A stretch of 64,000 nucleotides of DNA from Blasia pusilla (taxonomy: Eukaryota > Marchantiophyta > Marchantiopsida > Blasiales): positions 12,958,001 to 13,022,000 of the forward strand of contig CM114271.1 in assembly GCA_050084515.1 (NCBI GenBank), in the 5' to 3' direction. The notes below the pieces were generated by a model. The model was not told the DNA's origin. It was given only the letters and a program-made list of their open reading frames with translations, and made no database searches. Below are positions 11,733 to 22,860 of this stretch, piece by piece. Position 1 is the first letter of the stretch. Every line of letters begins with the position of its first letter. The position numbers and the translations under genes are program-made.

Positions 11733-12938
11733 GGTTGCTGAAGTTTTGCTGAAAAATCAAATACATATATGCGGGGGTTAGGAAACTTGGGAAACCAAGT
11801 TAATGGAGATACCCCATGTACCACATTATGCATGGTTTGGAAAGATGTGCAAAGCACCAGGCGGACAACAACAGAGAGGTATGAAGGGTGTCGGGTTCTT
11901 CATCGAGACTTCATGGTGGACAAGTGTGAGATCATCAAAGGCACAGGGCTCAAGTATGAACACAGCATATGGGTCAAAGTCCGAGCTGAGTGCAACTCGC
12001 GGGATATGTATATCGGGTGTATTTACATGCCTACAAACAGTGAATCTGTTGCTGTGATAGAGGCAGCGTTTGATAGTGTGAAAACTGATTTCCTTGGGTT
12101 CCATACAAAGGGGAACATAGTCTTGCTGGGAGACTTCAACAGCTGGGTGGGGCAAGGCACTGATCCCCAAGCGGAGATCGGGATGTTTGGAGATGTGAGA
12201 GTGAATGGCAATGGCACACGGCTGATCACAATGTTGAGGGAACTTCAACTGATGGCACTTAATGATAGGCATAAGGTGGGATCCCCACCTTGGACTAGGG
12301 TCAACTTCAAGGAGAATGAGAGCTCCATTGTGGACTACATAGCTGTGGATGAGGAACTCTACACACGCAGTGGGAAGATCACAGTGGATGCGACAGACAT
12401 TGGAAGATAAGATCATTCATTGGTCTGGACAGAGTTGCAGCAAAGGCTAAAATGCTCGACCAAACCAGTGCAGAGGGTGATCAAGAAATGGAGGATAGAG
12501 GACTTCCAAGATGAGGGCAACAAGAAGGTGTACATTGGCAAGCTGGAAGAAAATCTCTTGGCATTTGACACTTTCAATGAATCTACCGTCAAGACCTTTG
12601 GGTTCACAAGAACAACTGTGGACATGGTCTTTGGCATGGTGGGAGCGTGGAGTGACAGATGCAGGAGATTGTCGGCGGCAGAAATTGATAATATCGGTGA
12701 GCCGTCAAATGGTGGTCCTTGGAACTCAAGGCGACCATTGCCAAACGAAGGAAGCGTATGTCACAAGTGCCAAAGCCAGGGGCGATGCATCCTTGTGGGC
12801 GAGTATGTGGCCCTCACGCAGGAAACCCGTCTTCGTGCGCATGCACAAGAAGAAAATGAACAAGCCACATACTCATCCATCAATGAGAATTTTCGAGAAT
12901 CAGAAAAAGTTCTGGATGGAAGTGCAGAAAGGCCTTGA
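11733..12938 (+). pseudogene. LINE AP-endonuclease domain and linker
   Basis: Apurinic-type endonuclease that would nick target DNA for target-primed reverse transcription. It begins VAEVLLKNQIHICGG, then a TAG stop (11779-11781) exactly where Gln is expected before the catalytic Glu of ETWE. It continues GMKGVGFFI, then a frameshift near 11910, then IWVKVR, YIGCIYMPTNSE, the metal-binding LLGDFNSWVGQG, and VDYIAVDEEL. At 12411-12413 a TAA splits DIGR from DHSLVW, so the Ser of the conserved SDH has become a stop; the frame is otherwise continuous to 12938. Glu, GDFN and DH residues can all be placed, so the domain was complete before decay. Confidence 0.8.
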
Positions 12939-13216
12939 AGAGAAAAGACGGTGGAATGGTGACCACGGCTAAACGGATCCGACATGTGTTGGAAGGCCAT
13001 TACAAGGAGTTAGGCGGGAAGCCCGCTCGGACATCCCTTGAAGAGTAGAACTTGAGAGGGTGGTGGAGGATTTTGTTAAGATACAACGGGAGAAGGCGAT
13101 GATGATGAGGTTGAGTGGGCAACCCATATAATGATTGGTTCTCCTGGCTGAGGTGGGAGCAGCGATCAAAGAACTTGTGAAGCACAAAGCGGCGGTGGTG
13201 ATGAGCTTGTGAATGA

Positions 13217-14830
13217 GTGTTGAAGTATGGCGATCTTTGCTATGGCTCGTTCTCTAGTGAGTCTCTTCAACCTGGTCAGCGGGCGGGCGAAGTCATCCCA
13301 CAAAGATGGCCGATGGGAGTCATCGTGAACCTCTTCAAGAAGGGTGAGCGAGAAGACCTGGAAACTACAAGGGTATTACATTCTTTGAGTGTAGTCGGAA
13401 GCTCCTCCTGCCGTATACTCAACAATAGGATCTCTATGTACCTGGAGGAGAATTCTGTCATCAAGGAAGGCCAGGCTGGCTTCCGGCAAGCCGAGGATCG
13501 TGGACCACATCGTCACCTTCAGTCAGATCATCCAGGGTAGGAAAAAGAGGAAAACCCACCTATTGCTTCTTCGTGGACCTCAAGAAGGCATACGACCTTT
13601 GTATGGCGTGACGGGCTTTCTTATAGCCTGTGGAAGGCGGGGCTGAGAGGGAAAATGAGGAGGGTGGTGGAGAAGATGTACCAGAACACAAGGAGTAGAG
13701 TTCTGGTGAATGGCCAAAAGAGTGGGACATTCGACATCAAGCAAGGAGTGGCTCAAGGATGCCCGCTCTCCCCCACCCTCTTCAACATTTTCGTGAATTC
13801 CCTATTGGAAGAAATGGAGGATAGTGGACTAGGCATACGGGTGGGCAAAAACTCTATTGTTGCGCTCATGTTTGCTGATGAATTTGGTGGCCTCGAGGAA
13901 ACAGGAGAGAAACTCCAAGAGATGATCTCCCTGACCAAAATCTGGTGTGACATGTGGGGCATGGAGGCAAATGTACTGAAGTGCCGTGTGATGATTTTCA
14001 ATGGCAAGGAAGAGGACCAAGAGATCCCTCGTGTGGCTACCTACACCTATCTGGGCATAGAATTCTCGGAAGATTGCATGTGGGATGCACACATCAAGAA
14101 GACTACTGAGAAAGGCCACAAGAAGGTGAACGGTCTGTCCAGATTCCTACGGTGCCGGGACATCACATCAGAAGTAAAGCGCTGAGTCATTTTGCATACC
14201 ATTCGTCCCTCGCTGGAATACGGGGCAGCAGTGTGGGATGCCAACACCAAACAAAGGGATAGGCTTGAAGCTGTGCAGCTGAAGGCGTTTCGGGGTATGA
14301 TGTCAACTTCATCACGAACAGCCCGCGTTGGTGTGAGATCAGAACTAGGTGTGGAACCCTTGGAGGATAGACGTGACATCGCCAAGTTGAAATGGCTGAG
14401 GCAGCTGGAGACAATGGACTCCCATCGCTATCCTAAAGAGGTGATGGGGAAAACCTGGACCCAAAGAAGACCCGTAAAGCAGGCCAAATCTTGGACGAAA
14501 AAGGTTCAAGAGATTGTGCAAGCATCCAAGCTCCCAGCAGGGCCTGAACTGTGGGAGCAAGATGAGAAAGCATTCGTGGATACCATAACCAAAGCAGTGG
14601 GCAAACGCTCACAGCAGAACAACATGGAGGAAGCCAGGAAAATGTCTGGCCTCTCTCTTTTGACGGTATATCCCGAGAGGGCAGAACTGAAGAACTATTT
14701 GCGGGGAACCCCTTGCTTGGGAACCCGGCTCAAGTTCAAGTTCAGGACGGAGGCAATCCCCTTGAACCATAAGAAAAGCAGGATGGGAACACAACTAAAC
14801 TCTTGCGCCTTGTGTGACGATTGGGCCTAA
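13217..14830 (+). pseudogene. LINE reverse transcriptase and C-terminal region, motif C altered
   Basis: RT landmarks: WPMGVIVNLFKKGERED and RILNNRISMYLEE (fingers), GQAGFR, motif A FVDLKKAYD at about 13567, KSGTFDIKQGVAQGCPLSPTLFNIF (motif B) near 13720, and motif C at 13871-13882 reading FADE instead of FADD. The change needs one base and replaces a catalytic Asp by Glu. Frameshifts separate 13217-13540 from the rest. From 13655 to 14830 one frame is continuous apart from a TGA at 14183-14185. The tail contains SLEYGAAVWDANTKQRDRLE and ends CALCDDWA, where related elements would go on with a His/Cys zinc cluster. Decayed. Confidence 0.85.
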
Positions 14831-15300
14831 ACCTCTAGTCATTACTTGGTCTCCTGCGCAAAATTCACAACACACAGCAAGAGCATATGCTGATATTGCT
14901 AAGCTGGTAGCACCAGAATTGTTCAACACATTCAGTAGCCTTGATTCATTGCCCAAAGCTGCTGCACTGGTAAGTAATGTCTATTGGGGATCCCAATCAG
15001 GTAAAGTAGATTGTGTGGTGAAGAGTTTCTTGGTTGACAGTTGGAAGCTCCGCACAAACACGTTGTTTGGTCAGCACTCACACTATATGAGAGTGTCTCC
15101 CTCCTCTCATATGGTACCTTCTTCACTTGCTTCTCTCTCTACACCCATCCCAGTCTCAAGCACCGTCCAACCAGGGCGCGGGGTCTATGGTCGCAAGGCT
15201 ACGACAGGCACTACTTAATGAGTACAGTCTCTTGGAGTCGCTAACCAGACTTTGAATTGGAGCTGCAAATGGGAAAGTTTCTCTCTGAGGTCAGGAAAAT
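14826..15300 (+). repeat. Exon-like dispersed repeat, copy with splice-donor-like edge
   Basis: Begins directly at the broken end of the LINE. It reads PLVITWSPAQN, YADIAKLVAPE and SLPKAAAL, then GTAAGT at the exon-like boundary (about 14969). The rest parallels 10270-10475 and ends with GGTCTATGGTCGCAAGGCTA near 15180, which also occurs, diverged, at 9970 and at 28,010. The peptide is not one I can name. Because both copies keep peptide similarity while the DNA has drifted, the segment may descend from a spliced gene carried by a mobile element. Confidence 0.55.
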
Positions 15301-16330
15301 TGTCCAGTAATGAGATTCATATCGACATCCGGAAGCTCTCCACTAAGTAGCCAAAATGGTAATAACTGTTACGCTAGCAAGCTTTCCTTCAGTAGCACAC
15401 GAGTCAAGGGCTCACTCCATACCAGACTCTCGTATTAGTATTGAGTGCCCTGATTTACGCGTGCTCTCTCTCCATGTTTTAAAAAGATAAAAAAATCAAT
15501 TCTACTTGTCCGATAATCCATGTGGCAACATTTCGGACTTCTACAAATCAAGAACCCATCTTCTTCAGAAACCCATCTTCTTCAGAATAGTACTGGCACC
15601 GAAATTTCTCATGCCCTTCACGGCTCTCCTTTCATTACAAGAAAAACTAAGCTTAGCAGAGCTTACGTTTTCTATCAGAATTCTTTGAAGCTTGCTTGTA
15701 AGAATGCATGTGAAATCAACGCCCAGAAAACCCTTTTTTCCTGTTATAAAAGAGATTTGTCCATGTTGAAAATCGAAAAGGTGTCCTTCAAAAGCTAGAT
15801 AGATGGTGTTCTCTGCCTTTTTCCTCCTCTACCCATCTGAGTCCCCATTACCATCCAACCTGGCTAGGACATCAGAAAGCTGCATGCGTGGCTCAAATGT
15901 GGCTATGGACTCGAGTTCATGATAGGAAAATATCGAAGGCCCTCGCTAAAACATATTTTCTCGCGGAGAGGACAAGATTGAAAAATCTGGTCTTGATGGA
16001 GGGAAGGAATTCCATGACACTACGGTCTTCCCGTGGACTGGAAAATCAACTGAGCTCTTGTGAAATACAGGAATAGAAGAAGCAGTGGAAGGAATCTCAA
16101 TGACGCCACAAAAAGGTGGACCTGCTGACTCCATCTGTTTCCTATACTAATGCCAAAGAAAACTACCAACATTCGTGGATCAGAATGGAGACGGAATCAC
16201 GAAACTTACAAGGAAAGTGAAGCTGGAGATGAAACTATACCTCCTTGAAACTAGCAGCGAAAAGAGAAACATTCCACCCTGAAATTTCTGATTGAAATTG
16301 CGTTTTCAGAGCAGTAGACCTCATTTAGTT
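15301..16330. other. Unrecognised, possibly inner part of the same repeat or a Copia LTR
   Basis: Contains a local direct duplication AACCCATCTTCTTCAGAA (about 15552-15588) and a line 'cctctacccatctgagtccccattaccatccaacctgg' near 15826 that resembles 15145-15175. No coding motif. The upstream border of the Copia LTR is somewhere in or just after this stretch but I cannot place a TG end. Confidence 0.3.
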
Positions 16331-16344
16331 ACGGTCGATTGCTT

Positions 16345-16665
16345 TTGCAGAGCTTCCTGGCTGCACCGATTAGTAGTAAAAGTTAAATGTTTTCTTTCAA
16401 ATCTTCTTGTGTGGGCTGACTAGTCCTTTGTTTGGTCCCTCATTCACATAAGGTCGATTGTGTTGCAACACTTTCTTGTCTGCACTCACTAATAACATTC
16501 GTCGATGTCCTATTCCAGGTGGAGTGGATTCTGTTAATCTTCTCGGCTAAACTGACTGGTAATCTTTTCGGTCTCCTAATTTAGATCAAGGTCAATTGAG
16601 CTTGAGGATCTTCTTGTCTGCATCGATAGTTTCAACATTTAGGCATGCGAATTCGGTCGACATCG
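16345..16665 (+). repeat. Imperfect ~55-70-bp tandem repeat in a Copia LTR
   Basis: Five diverged units share 'ggtcgattg...cttcttgtctgcac.gac tagtaa'. The second-half landmark falls at about 16351, 16405, 16472, 16538 and 16609 (spacing 54, 67, 66, 71). They lie upstream of a TATA-like TGTATAAAAC (about 16909) and of the primer-binding site, so they are placed like LTR U3 enhancer repeats. That role is an inference from position. Confidence 0.5.
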
Positions 16666-16984
16666 ATTGTATTGTGTAGAGCTTCTTCAGCACAATCCAT
16701 GCAAGCTAGCTCAGATGAGAGACTATTGCTTAATTGGGGGATTTCTGACAGATTTATACAACCGTGGAGTGGGTTGCAACTCTCTCTTGTTGGAATGTGT
16801 AAACGGCAACAAGCCTGGCTGCAACGTAAACACTCCATTCCGCTGGACAGACGAGTTAGGCTGCACCTGCAACGTAAACGCTCTTGCTTGCAACGAGCAC
16901 TTAGCTCATGTATAAAACACTTCATGTAATCAATGGCAGTGACCAGAAAATTTCCGCTCAACAATTCTGCTGAAACAAACTACA

Positions 16985-16996
16985 TGGTATCAGAGC
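16985..16996 (+). promoter_or_regulatory. Copia primer-binding site (initiator Met tRNA)
   Basis: TGGTATCAGAGC, complementary to the 3' part of plant initiator methionine tRNA, immediately after the LTR end CA. This is the standard minus-strand priming site of plant Copia elements and fixes the 3' end of the 5' LTR at 16984. Confidence 0.9.
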
Positions 16997-17286
16997 AAGT
17001 TACATGTGAGATCTCTAGCCGAAACTGAGAGTTACTTCGTACTCCGAGTGAGAGTGGTACTCACATACAGAGGACAGAACTCTAGAACTCTGTACCCTTT
17101 CCACAGCCACGGAAAGACAGGAGGAGCGTGCTGGTGAAGAGTTTAGAGAAGTTTGTACCTTGTTTGTCTTTTTCACATGGACAGACATCAAGCTGAGAGA
17201 AGAGGAAGAAGACTAGCAATCAGAAGTTGATCAGATGCAGGTTAGAGGACCAGCAAGATCGAAGTGAGCACCTATCGAGATCAAAG

Positions 17287-18107
17287 ATGACGAGCCTTAC
17301 TGACAACATATTGAGTGAGAGCCACAAGCTGGATAAGAGCAATTCCGGCACTTGGTGATTCAGGATGAACGCCATTCTAATGGCATCTGATCTTTATGAT
17401 ATAGTTGATGGCAGCGAAGAGAAGACTTCCAACATGGATGCTCGAGCCACGAAAGACTTCGAGAAGAGAGATCGAAAGGCTCTTGGAATTCTGATGATGT
17501 CAACGAGAGATTCTCAAATCCCTCATGCAAAGATCTCCAAGCAAGCTTGGAGTACACTTGAAGCAGTTCATACTAGCACAAGCATGACAAGAAAACTAGC
17601 ATTGTAGACACAAATTTACTCAATGAAGATGAGCTCGACCTCGACTATGTATTCTCACCTCAGGATTATGAAAGAGTTAAGAGACGATTTGGCAGAAGTC
17701 AAGGTCTAAATTGATGATGAGACCATGGCGGCCATTATGACGAATAGTGTGGCCCAAGACTCATACAGGGATTTCATAAACTCTCTAGCCGTGAGAGAGA
17801 AGATGCCTACTTTTCCTCAACTATGGACACTCCTACTTGACAAAGAGAGGCGACGCAACGACCTTGCTGCCCAAGAAGGATAAGAGTTGGGACCTAGCGC
17901 TCTATTCAGCCAGAAGAAGGGAACATTCCCGCGTCAATATGAAGAAAAGCGATCACAACAGCGCAACATATCCAGACCAAAGGCCTAAACCTTCCGCACC
18001 ACCGAGAAGAAGTTCAATGGTAAGACCTATAGCACTACTAGCAAGAAGGAGTGCACAATATGTGGTAAGATTGGCCATGATTCCAATCAATGTTGGTATG
18101 GAATGAT
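17287..18107 (+). pseudogene. Copia gag (UBN2-type capsid and CCHC knuckle)
   Basis: Start chosen at ATG 17287 (MTSLTDNILSE...), which reads into KLDKSNSGTW, a TGA stop, then FRMNAILMASDLYDIV; gag proteins of this class have 'KLdg.NF..Wk.rm.aiL'. It continues with STLEAVHTSTSMTRK and a region resembling 'lr.eL.. gv.idde' with further stops. After a frameshift a zinc knuckle CTICGKIGHDSNQC is clear at 18052-18093 (C-x2-C-x4-H-x4-C). Nucleocapsid function follows from the family; at least four stops or shifts make this copy dead. Confidence 0.8.
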
Positions 18108-19272
18108 CGCCACAATCGATCAATGAGACCACAAGAAAAGCAACGAAGCTTACTCGCCGAGAATGGGAGAACTAGTCGAGCACTCACACTAGAAAGTGAA
18201 GATAATGTGCGTGGACTTATCTCAACGTTGGCTACCATAAACCAAGTGGAAAAATGGTTCATTGATAGCGGCGCAAGCAACCACATGATCAAGAATAAAG
18301 GTTGGTTCACATCATACAAACCTTTGATGAATGGACCTGAAGTATCAATGGGAGACGGTTTCATTCTGCTATTGGGGAAGGAGATGTGCAAGTGACATTG
18401 CCGTCGGGTGAAGATTATACAATCAAGGATGTGTGGCATATTCCAACTTTACACACAACCTTATCTCCATTGGCCCCGGAAAGAGAGCAAATGAAGGTTT
18501 TTTTTTATTCCAAGGGATGCGAGTTCTTACAAGATGCCGAAAATTCTGTCACTGCCCAAGGAGTAAGGTATGGACAACTCTATCAACTTCTTAGCAAGCC
18601 GAGCCCTCAACTATTTGCAAGATCTTCAAACCAACTACAAGTTTGGCATGAAAGACTTGGATATTTTAACACAAAGGGCCTCAAGTTGTTAAGCAAAGAC
18701 AACATGGTTGGAGGATTACTTGAATTAAGTGGAGAAATATTCACTTGTGAGACATGCTTACGAGGCAAGCAATCAAGGCAAAAGTTTGAAAAGCATACCT
18801 TCTCAAGGGCTCCTACTCCCCTCCATCTAGTCCACATCGACCTTGGAGGACCAATTCTAACGGCTTCACTATCTAGGGCAAGGTACTACAAGCTATTAGT
18901 TGATGACCATTCAAGATTTATGTGGGTTTATTTCTTGCAACACAAATCCGATGTATTGGGTGTTCTCAAGAAATTTCTTACATTGAAGAGAACTCAATCC
19001 AATATAGTAGACTAAGTGGAATCCTTGCATCTAAACCTTGGTAAGCCACCCTCAAAGGTGAAGATGATATGAACATACAAGGGAGGTGAATTCACAAGGA
19101 AAGCATTTGAGAACTTTTGTAGTGCTTATGGCATCCGTCATCAACTTACTACGGCCTATACCCCACAACAAAATGGTATTGTTGAGAGGAGGAATCGAAC
19201 CGTAGTTGAGATGGCAAGGTGCATGTTGAAAGGGCGAAATCTCCCCAACTATATATTCTTGGGCAGAGGCCA
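18108..19272 (+). pseudogene. Copia protease and integrase (broken, catalytic Asp lost)
   Basis: Protease: WFIDSGASNHM at about 18251-18283, with the active Asp-Ser-Gly present, then the frame shifts near 18390. GAG-pre-integrase region: VWHERLGYFNTKGLKLL followed by CETCLRGKQSRQ. Integrase core: HIDLGGP (first Asp), YYKLLVDDHSRFMWVYFLQ, stop at 19013-19015, then TYKGGEFTRKAFENFC and TAYTPQQNGIVERRNRT (catalytic Glu). The second catalytic Asp, normally in 'R(S/T)D.GGEF', is Tyr here, and the preceding Arg codon is TGA. The frame is lost again before WAEAI at 19258. Confidence 0.85.
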
Positions 19273-19273
19273 T

Positions 19274-19841
19274 CACTAGAAGGAAACATGTCCATTGCAA
19301 CTAAAATACGAAACTAGATCTAGTGCATATATGCAATATACAACTGTTGTGACTAGTTTAGTGCCTAGTTGCAAAGGACGAGTCATGTAGACCACTAGTC
19401 GCAGTTAACCCATGGTGGCATGATGATGTGGCTATTGATTGGGATAGTTTTTCCTTAGTGTTTTTGTACATGGAAAGTGTCTTGTCACACTAACTACATA
19501 TGACGAGGTAATATTTCGAGGTTGACATGGCTCATAGAAGGAAGAACCACCTCATCATGTATATGACTACATCCAGTCATTCTAGTCCCAAAAAATCCTT
19601 GTATTGGACATGTGGCCCAATAGAATTTGTCGCTACTTAAGAATATGCACTAACTACAGTGCACTTATCGTCATTTAATCCTATTGTGTTCCAACACGTG
19701 GCATCTTGTCCTTATTTGACTACATGTAGTGTATGAAATAACTCTAATTAGTTTCATGTTGCGTACTAGTTGTGGTACTTTTGGAGTACTACATTGGTAG
19801 TCCTCATTCATGTACTACATGTAGTATTTTTTCTGATAGTG
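19274..19841. mobile_element. Possible short CACTA-type non-autonomous element
   Basis: Starts CACTAGAAGGAAACATG and ends ...TTCTGATAGTG, whose complement is CACTATCAGAAAAAA. Both fit the plant CACTA terminal type 'CACTA(C)AAGAAAA'. No protein motif lies between. The flanking triplets (CAT on the left, CTC on the right) do not match, so a 3-bp target duplication is not seen. It begins exactly where the Copia integrase breaks, but I could not find integrase resuming on the other side. It may instead be one end of a larger CACTA element that includes the minus-strand gene at 20.3-22.9 kb. Confidence 0.45.
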
Positions 19842-20299
19842 CTCATTGGTGTAGTAAAAGGTATTTTTGGAATGTTTTTGGTCACCTTCTTCACCCATAT
19901 TGAAGTTGCTCTTTCACCTCTCCAAGGAGAGCCCATAGTTGAATGATACATTTCTTAGGTACATGCTTTTAAAATATTAGAAACTCATGTCAAGCAAGGA
20001 TACTTATAACTCATTTGTTCTTGAACCAATGATAGAGATGTAGATAATGCATGATGCAATCTTCAAACTCCATATGTAACACAATATAATTAGAGGTAGA
20101 ATGAAAGTTCATGATCTGATTTGTCATACTGCTATAAGCTATTCATACCATCACTATAGCAGAGAGCCTAAGGTACAAAAAACAACTGCACTTTTCAAGA
20201 GTTTGTTCCATAACTGATTTTAAATTCATCAATAGAGAGGCAACTCCTTGCAACAAACCATCCAGCTGGAATACTCAATAGTTCCAACTCTAGCACAAT

Positions 20300-22860
20300 G
20301 GAAAAGGAGAGAATTTTATGACCATTTTGTAAAAAACACAAGTCCACGTCATAAATACATGCAAGACTAAAGGATTTTGATCACCAACTCTAACAGAATA
20401 GGAGTTTCTAGATTACAGTAATCTAGAAAAAAACTTTGATCATATCTTCCAATGGAAAAAAAATCCATCCAAAATTGTCACAAATGGTTGTGCCTCTATA
20501 AGATATGGTCACCGGCCTATTCCAATGGTGTATCTTTCTTCAATTACCTCTCAGGCCATAAGACCTGAGACCCAACAAATTGGTTCAAGAACAACTATGG
20601 GGGGTCATCATCGCGGTTTGGAAATGGTAGTTCAGCATCACCATTCAAAATTACCTTGATATGAACTTTCACACATCCAAATGGGATTTCTTTCCCATGG
20701 ATTATATCTGGACCTGCAAGACTTAATACGTATCCTGCTCCCACAGTTGGCGAGTGTTTTTATTTTGCTTCATCAACACATAATCACCTATTGCAAGTTG
20801 ATACAAACACAACCAAAGACCATGAGTACAACTTGTTCACTTTGAGTGATAACTCCAAGAAAGAACACTCTTCATATGGATGAAACAAAATAAAATGCAC
20901 CACTAATACAACCACAAGAATTACCTTCAAAATGCTCCAACCAATATTAGGAATGTTGGAAGAAAATATAGAATGTGCTTGGCTGGTCTACAATGTGTAC
21001 ATGAACATGGTCAAACACTTGAGTTGTCCCTATTGAAGTTTGAATGCAATATAAGTTAGGAAAAAAGGAGAGGGGAAAGGATAGAAGGGAAAAATAATCA
21101 TGGACTAGGTCTGAAACTTACAGCCAATTGTCTTTCTTCTCCACTCAAGAGTCCTTCTTCTTCTTTGGAACTCCTTGCTTTGGTTGAAGTTGATGTTTAC
21201 CATCCTGGTTATCTTGGTCTTGTCTGTTGGATACCAAGGTGGACTAATCTGGTTTCAATCCTTGCTCAGTGCAACGTGCAACCTCCCTAATAGTCGTTGT
21301 GTGTGGATCACTAAGTGTCACACAAGGAGATAGTGTAGCTTTTGGTTGAGTCTCCACATCAACAATATCAACCAATGGTTGTGGATTGTTAATATTTTCC
21401 ACATTCAAGGTAGGAGCCAAGGAAGGTGAACTTGGGTTTTTAGATGATTCCACTACAAACTTGGAAACCATCTCTTGAATCAAACCAAGGGTTTGCCTAA
21501 TAGCCTTAATCTCACTCTGTGTAGATTGTGCCTCTTTCTCTAAAATCTCCATCTAGTGTGTCAATGTAGAACCAAATCCTTGCACAAAAGTAAAGCATCA
21601 CAAGAAGGCTTAGTAATCTGAATAGGAATTACAAACCAGAAAATAAAATGAATCCCGAGATATACATATATGTAAGGTGGCACAAAAAATGATGAAGGTA
21701 GGAAAATTACTGTGGTGCCAACAGTATGTTGACTAGGGCCACCCTCACATGTCCCAAGTGACTCTCCCAACTCATGTAATGAAGGGCTTTCTCCCCTTTC
21801 TTTTGTCTACAAGATCAAAATTAGATTCTTAGTTAGAACCTTAATATGATACATCTGAAAACCAAGTATAAATTCAGAAAATAAAAGTAGAAACATCATA
21901 GGAGAAAGCAATTACATACCAAAGAGAGTTTCACTCCTTTGTGACCAGTTCAACCTGTTTGATTAGGATGCTCAACCTTGCCTCTATTCATCTTCATCCT
22001 CTCTGTTTTTTTATTCCCTCCCGTGAAAGCCAGTAAGACTTGAGGGCTTCCCATGTATCAAGAAGTACATCCGAAGGTGTTGAGCAATCCATGCTAAGCC
22101 CTAAGCTATAAAAGAGCTTCTTCAAACAAGCACTTTCTCTTTTCATTATATTTGCTAAGGTCGACTTAAAAAATTGATTACTCAACTCATACCCAACGTA
22201 CTCCCAACCTTCTTCCATCTCTCTTTTCACAGTCTTGTATCAAACTCGGATTGCTTTGCCACATCAGGTGTACTAAGGTCTAAACAGCAAAGGGCACAAA
22301 CCTTCAACTCATCATGCCAAGGTGTCTTCCCAACACAACCAGAAATAATTTCTCCAGATGATGTAACTTCAACTCTTGGCTTCAATCCCTTTTCAAGAAG
22401 AGCCTTTGTATTTTTCTTCCATTGCTTGAGGCTTTCTTGGTGATGATGACGAGCTATGAAGCTTGCTGTAACAAGGCCACCAATGGGATCACTAGATAGA
22501 GTTTTTAAAATATTATGAAAGATAATGAGAGATAAAAAAACTACCAAGCTCAAATGAAGTCTTTAAGATTCAAAGTGATTTCTTGAACAAACCAAGTTCA
22601 TGTAGTGCATCTTACTTTTAACAAGGATATATACTAACCACTTGGAGGAGTTGGACCTCGGGGATGACGCCCTGGAGACTTCTCAATGATATTTGCTGTA
22701 GGGGGCTCCACTGTAGCATTCGGGATACCATGAGTGGGTAACATCCCATAATATGGATTTGGTGGATAGTATAGTCCTGGTGTCAATCATTAACATCCAA
22801 AAATTAGATTTGATGCTTATTATAGAGAAGAAAAACGTAGGTAAACTCAATAAAAAAAAA
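20300..22860 (-). pseudogene. CACTA/En-Spm-type accessory transposon gene, multi-exon and decayed
   Basis: Minus-strand pieces in order: a Pro-rich exon YYPPNPYYGMLPTHGIPN (about 22780-22640); an exon with HHHQESLKQWKKNTKALL and EVTSSGEIISG (22495-22227); MKREMEEGWEYVGYELSNQFF (22230-21994); a short exon with ESLGTCEGGPSQHTVG (about 21770); a Glu/Gln-rich coiled-coil-like exon (21552-21244); and near 20750-20560 VGAGYVLSLAGPD, FGCVKVHIKVILNGDAELPF and VGSQVLWPE. The last group resembles the C-terminal 'plant transposase (Ptta/En/Spm)' domain ('VG.G.v...p......G..(L/F)g.....V.V....d.eLP..d....vg..v.WP'). Several junctions look like splice sites (an AG before GATTTGGTT at about 21589). In-frame stops are present. 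No TNP2-type catalytic transposase is visible here. Confidence 0.55.

Larger units (their letters stand above)
10880..14830 (+). mobile_element. Decayed LINE retrotransposon with AP endonuclease and reverse transcriptase
   Basis: The plus strand carries, in order, a possible first open frame (11029-11640), an AP-type endonuclease (from about 11733), a linker, a reverse transcriptase (13217-14185) and a long C-terminal region ending in CALCDDWA at 14830. The endonuclease-then-RT order defines a LINE. The C-terminal part with SLEYGAAVWD and 'LEAVQLKAFRGM' resembles the Jockey/CR1/I-type arrangement more than plant L1 or RTE elements (from memory). The 3' end is cut inside a Cys cluster, with no poly(A) tail or 3' UTR, and the exon-like repeat begins at once. 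The 5' limit is a guess. Stops, frameshifts and a damaged RT active site show it is dead. Confidence 0.8.
16330..19272 (+). mobile_element. 5' half of a Ty1/Copia retrotransposon
   Basis: The LTR ends ...ACTACA at 16984 and is followed at once by the initiator-Met tRNA primer site. Then come gag (17287 on), a CCHC knuckle, protease DSGAS, the GAG-pre-integrase zinc region and an integrase core, in Copia order. The sequence breaks at the integrase piece WAEAI (19258-19273), where CACTA-like sequence begins. Reverse transcriptase is not found here. The Copia RT at 28,074 could be the continuation, but about 1 kb of expected integrase/RT coding is missing between them, so I do not join them. Numerous stops and frameshifts. 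Confidence 0.85.

Noticed and set aside
11826-12416. Minus-strand 196-codon open frame
   Set aside because: Shadow of the LINE endonuclease; the plus frame carries the recognised motifs.
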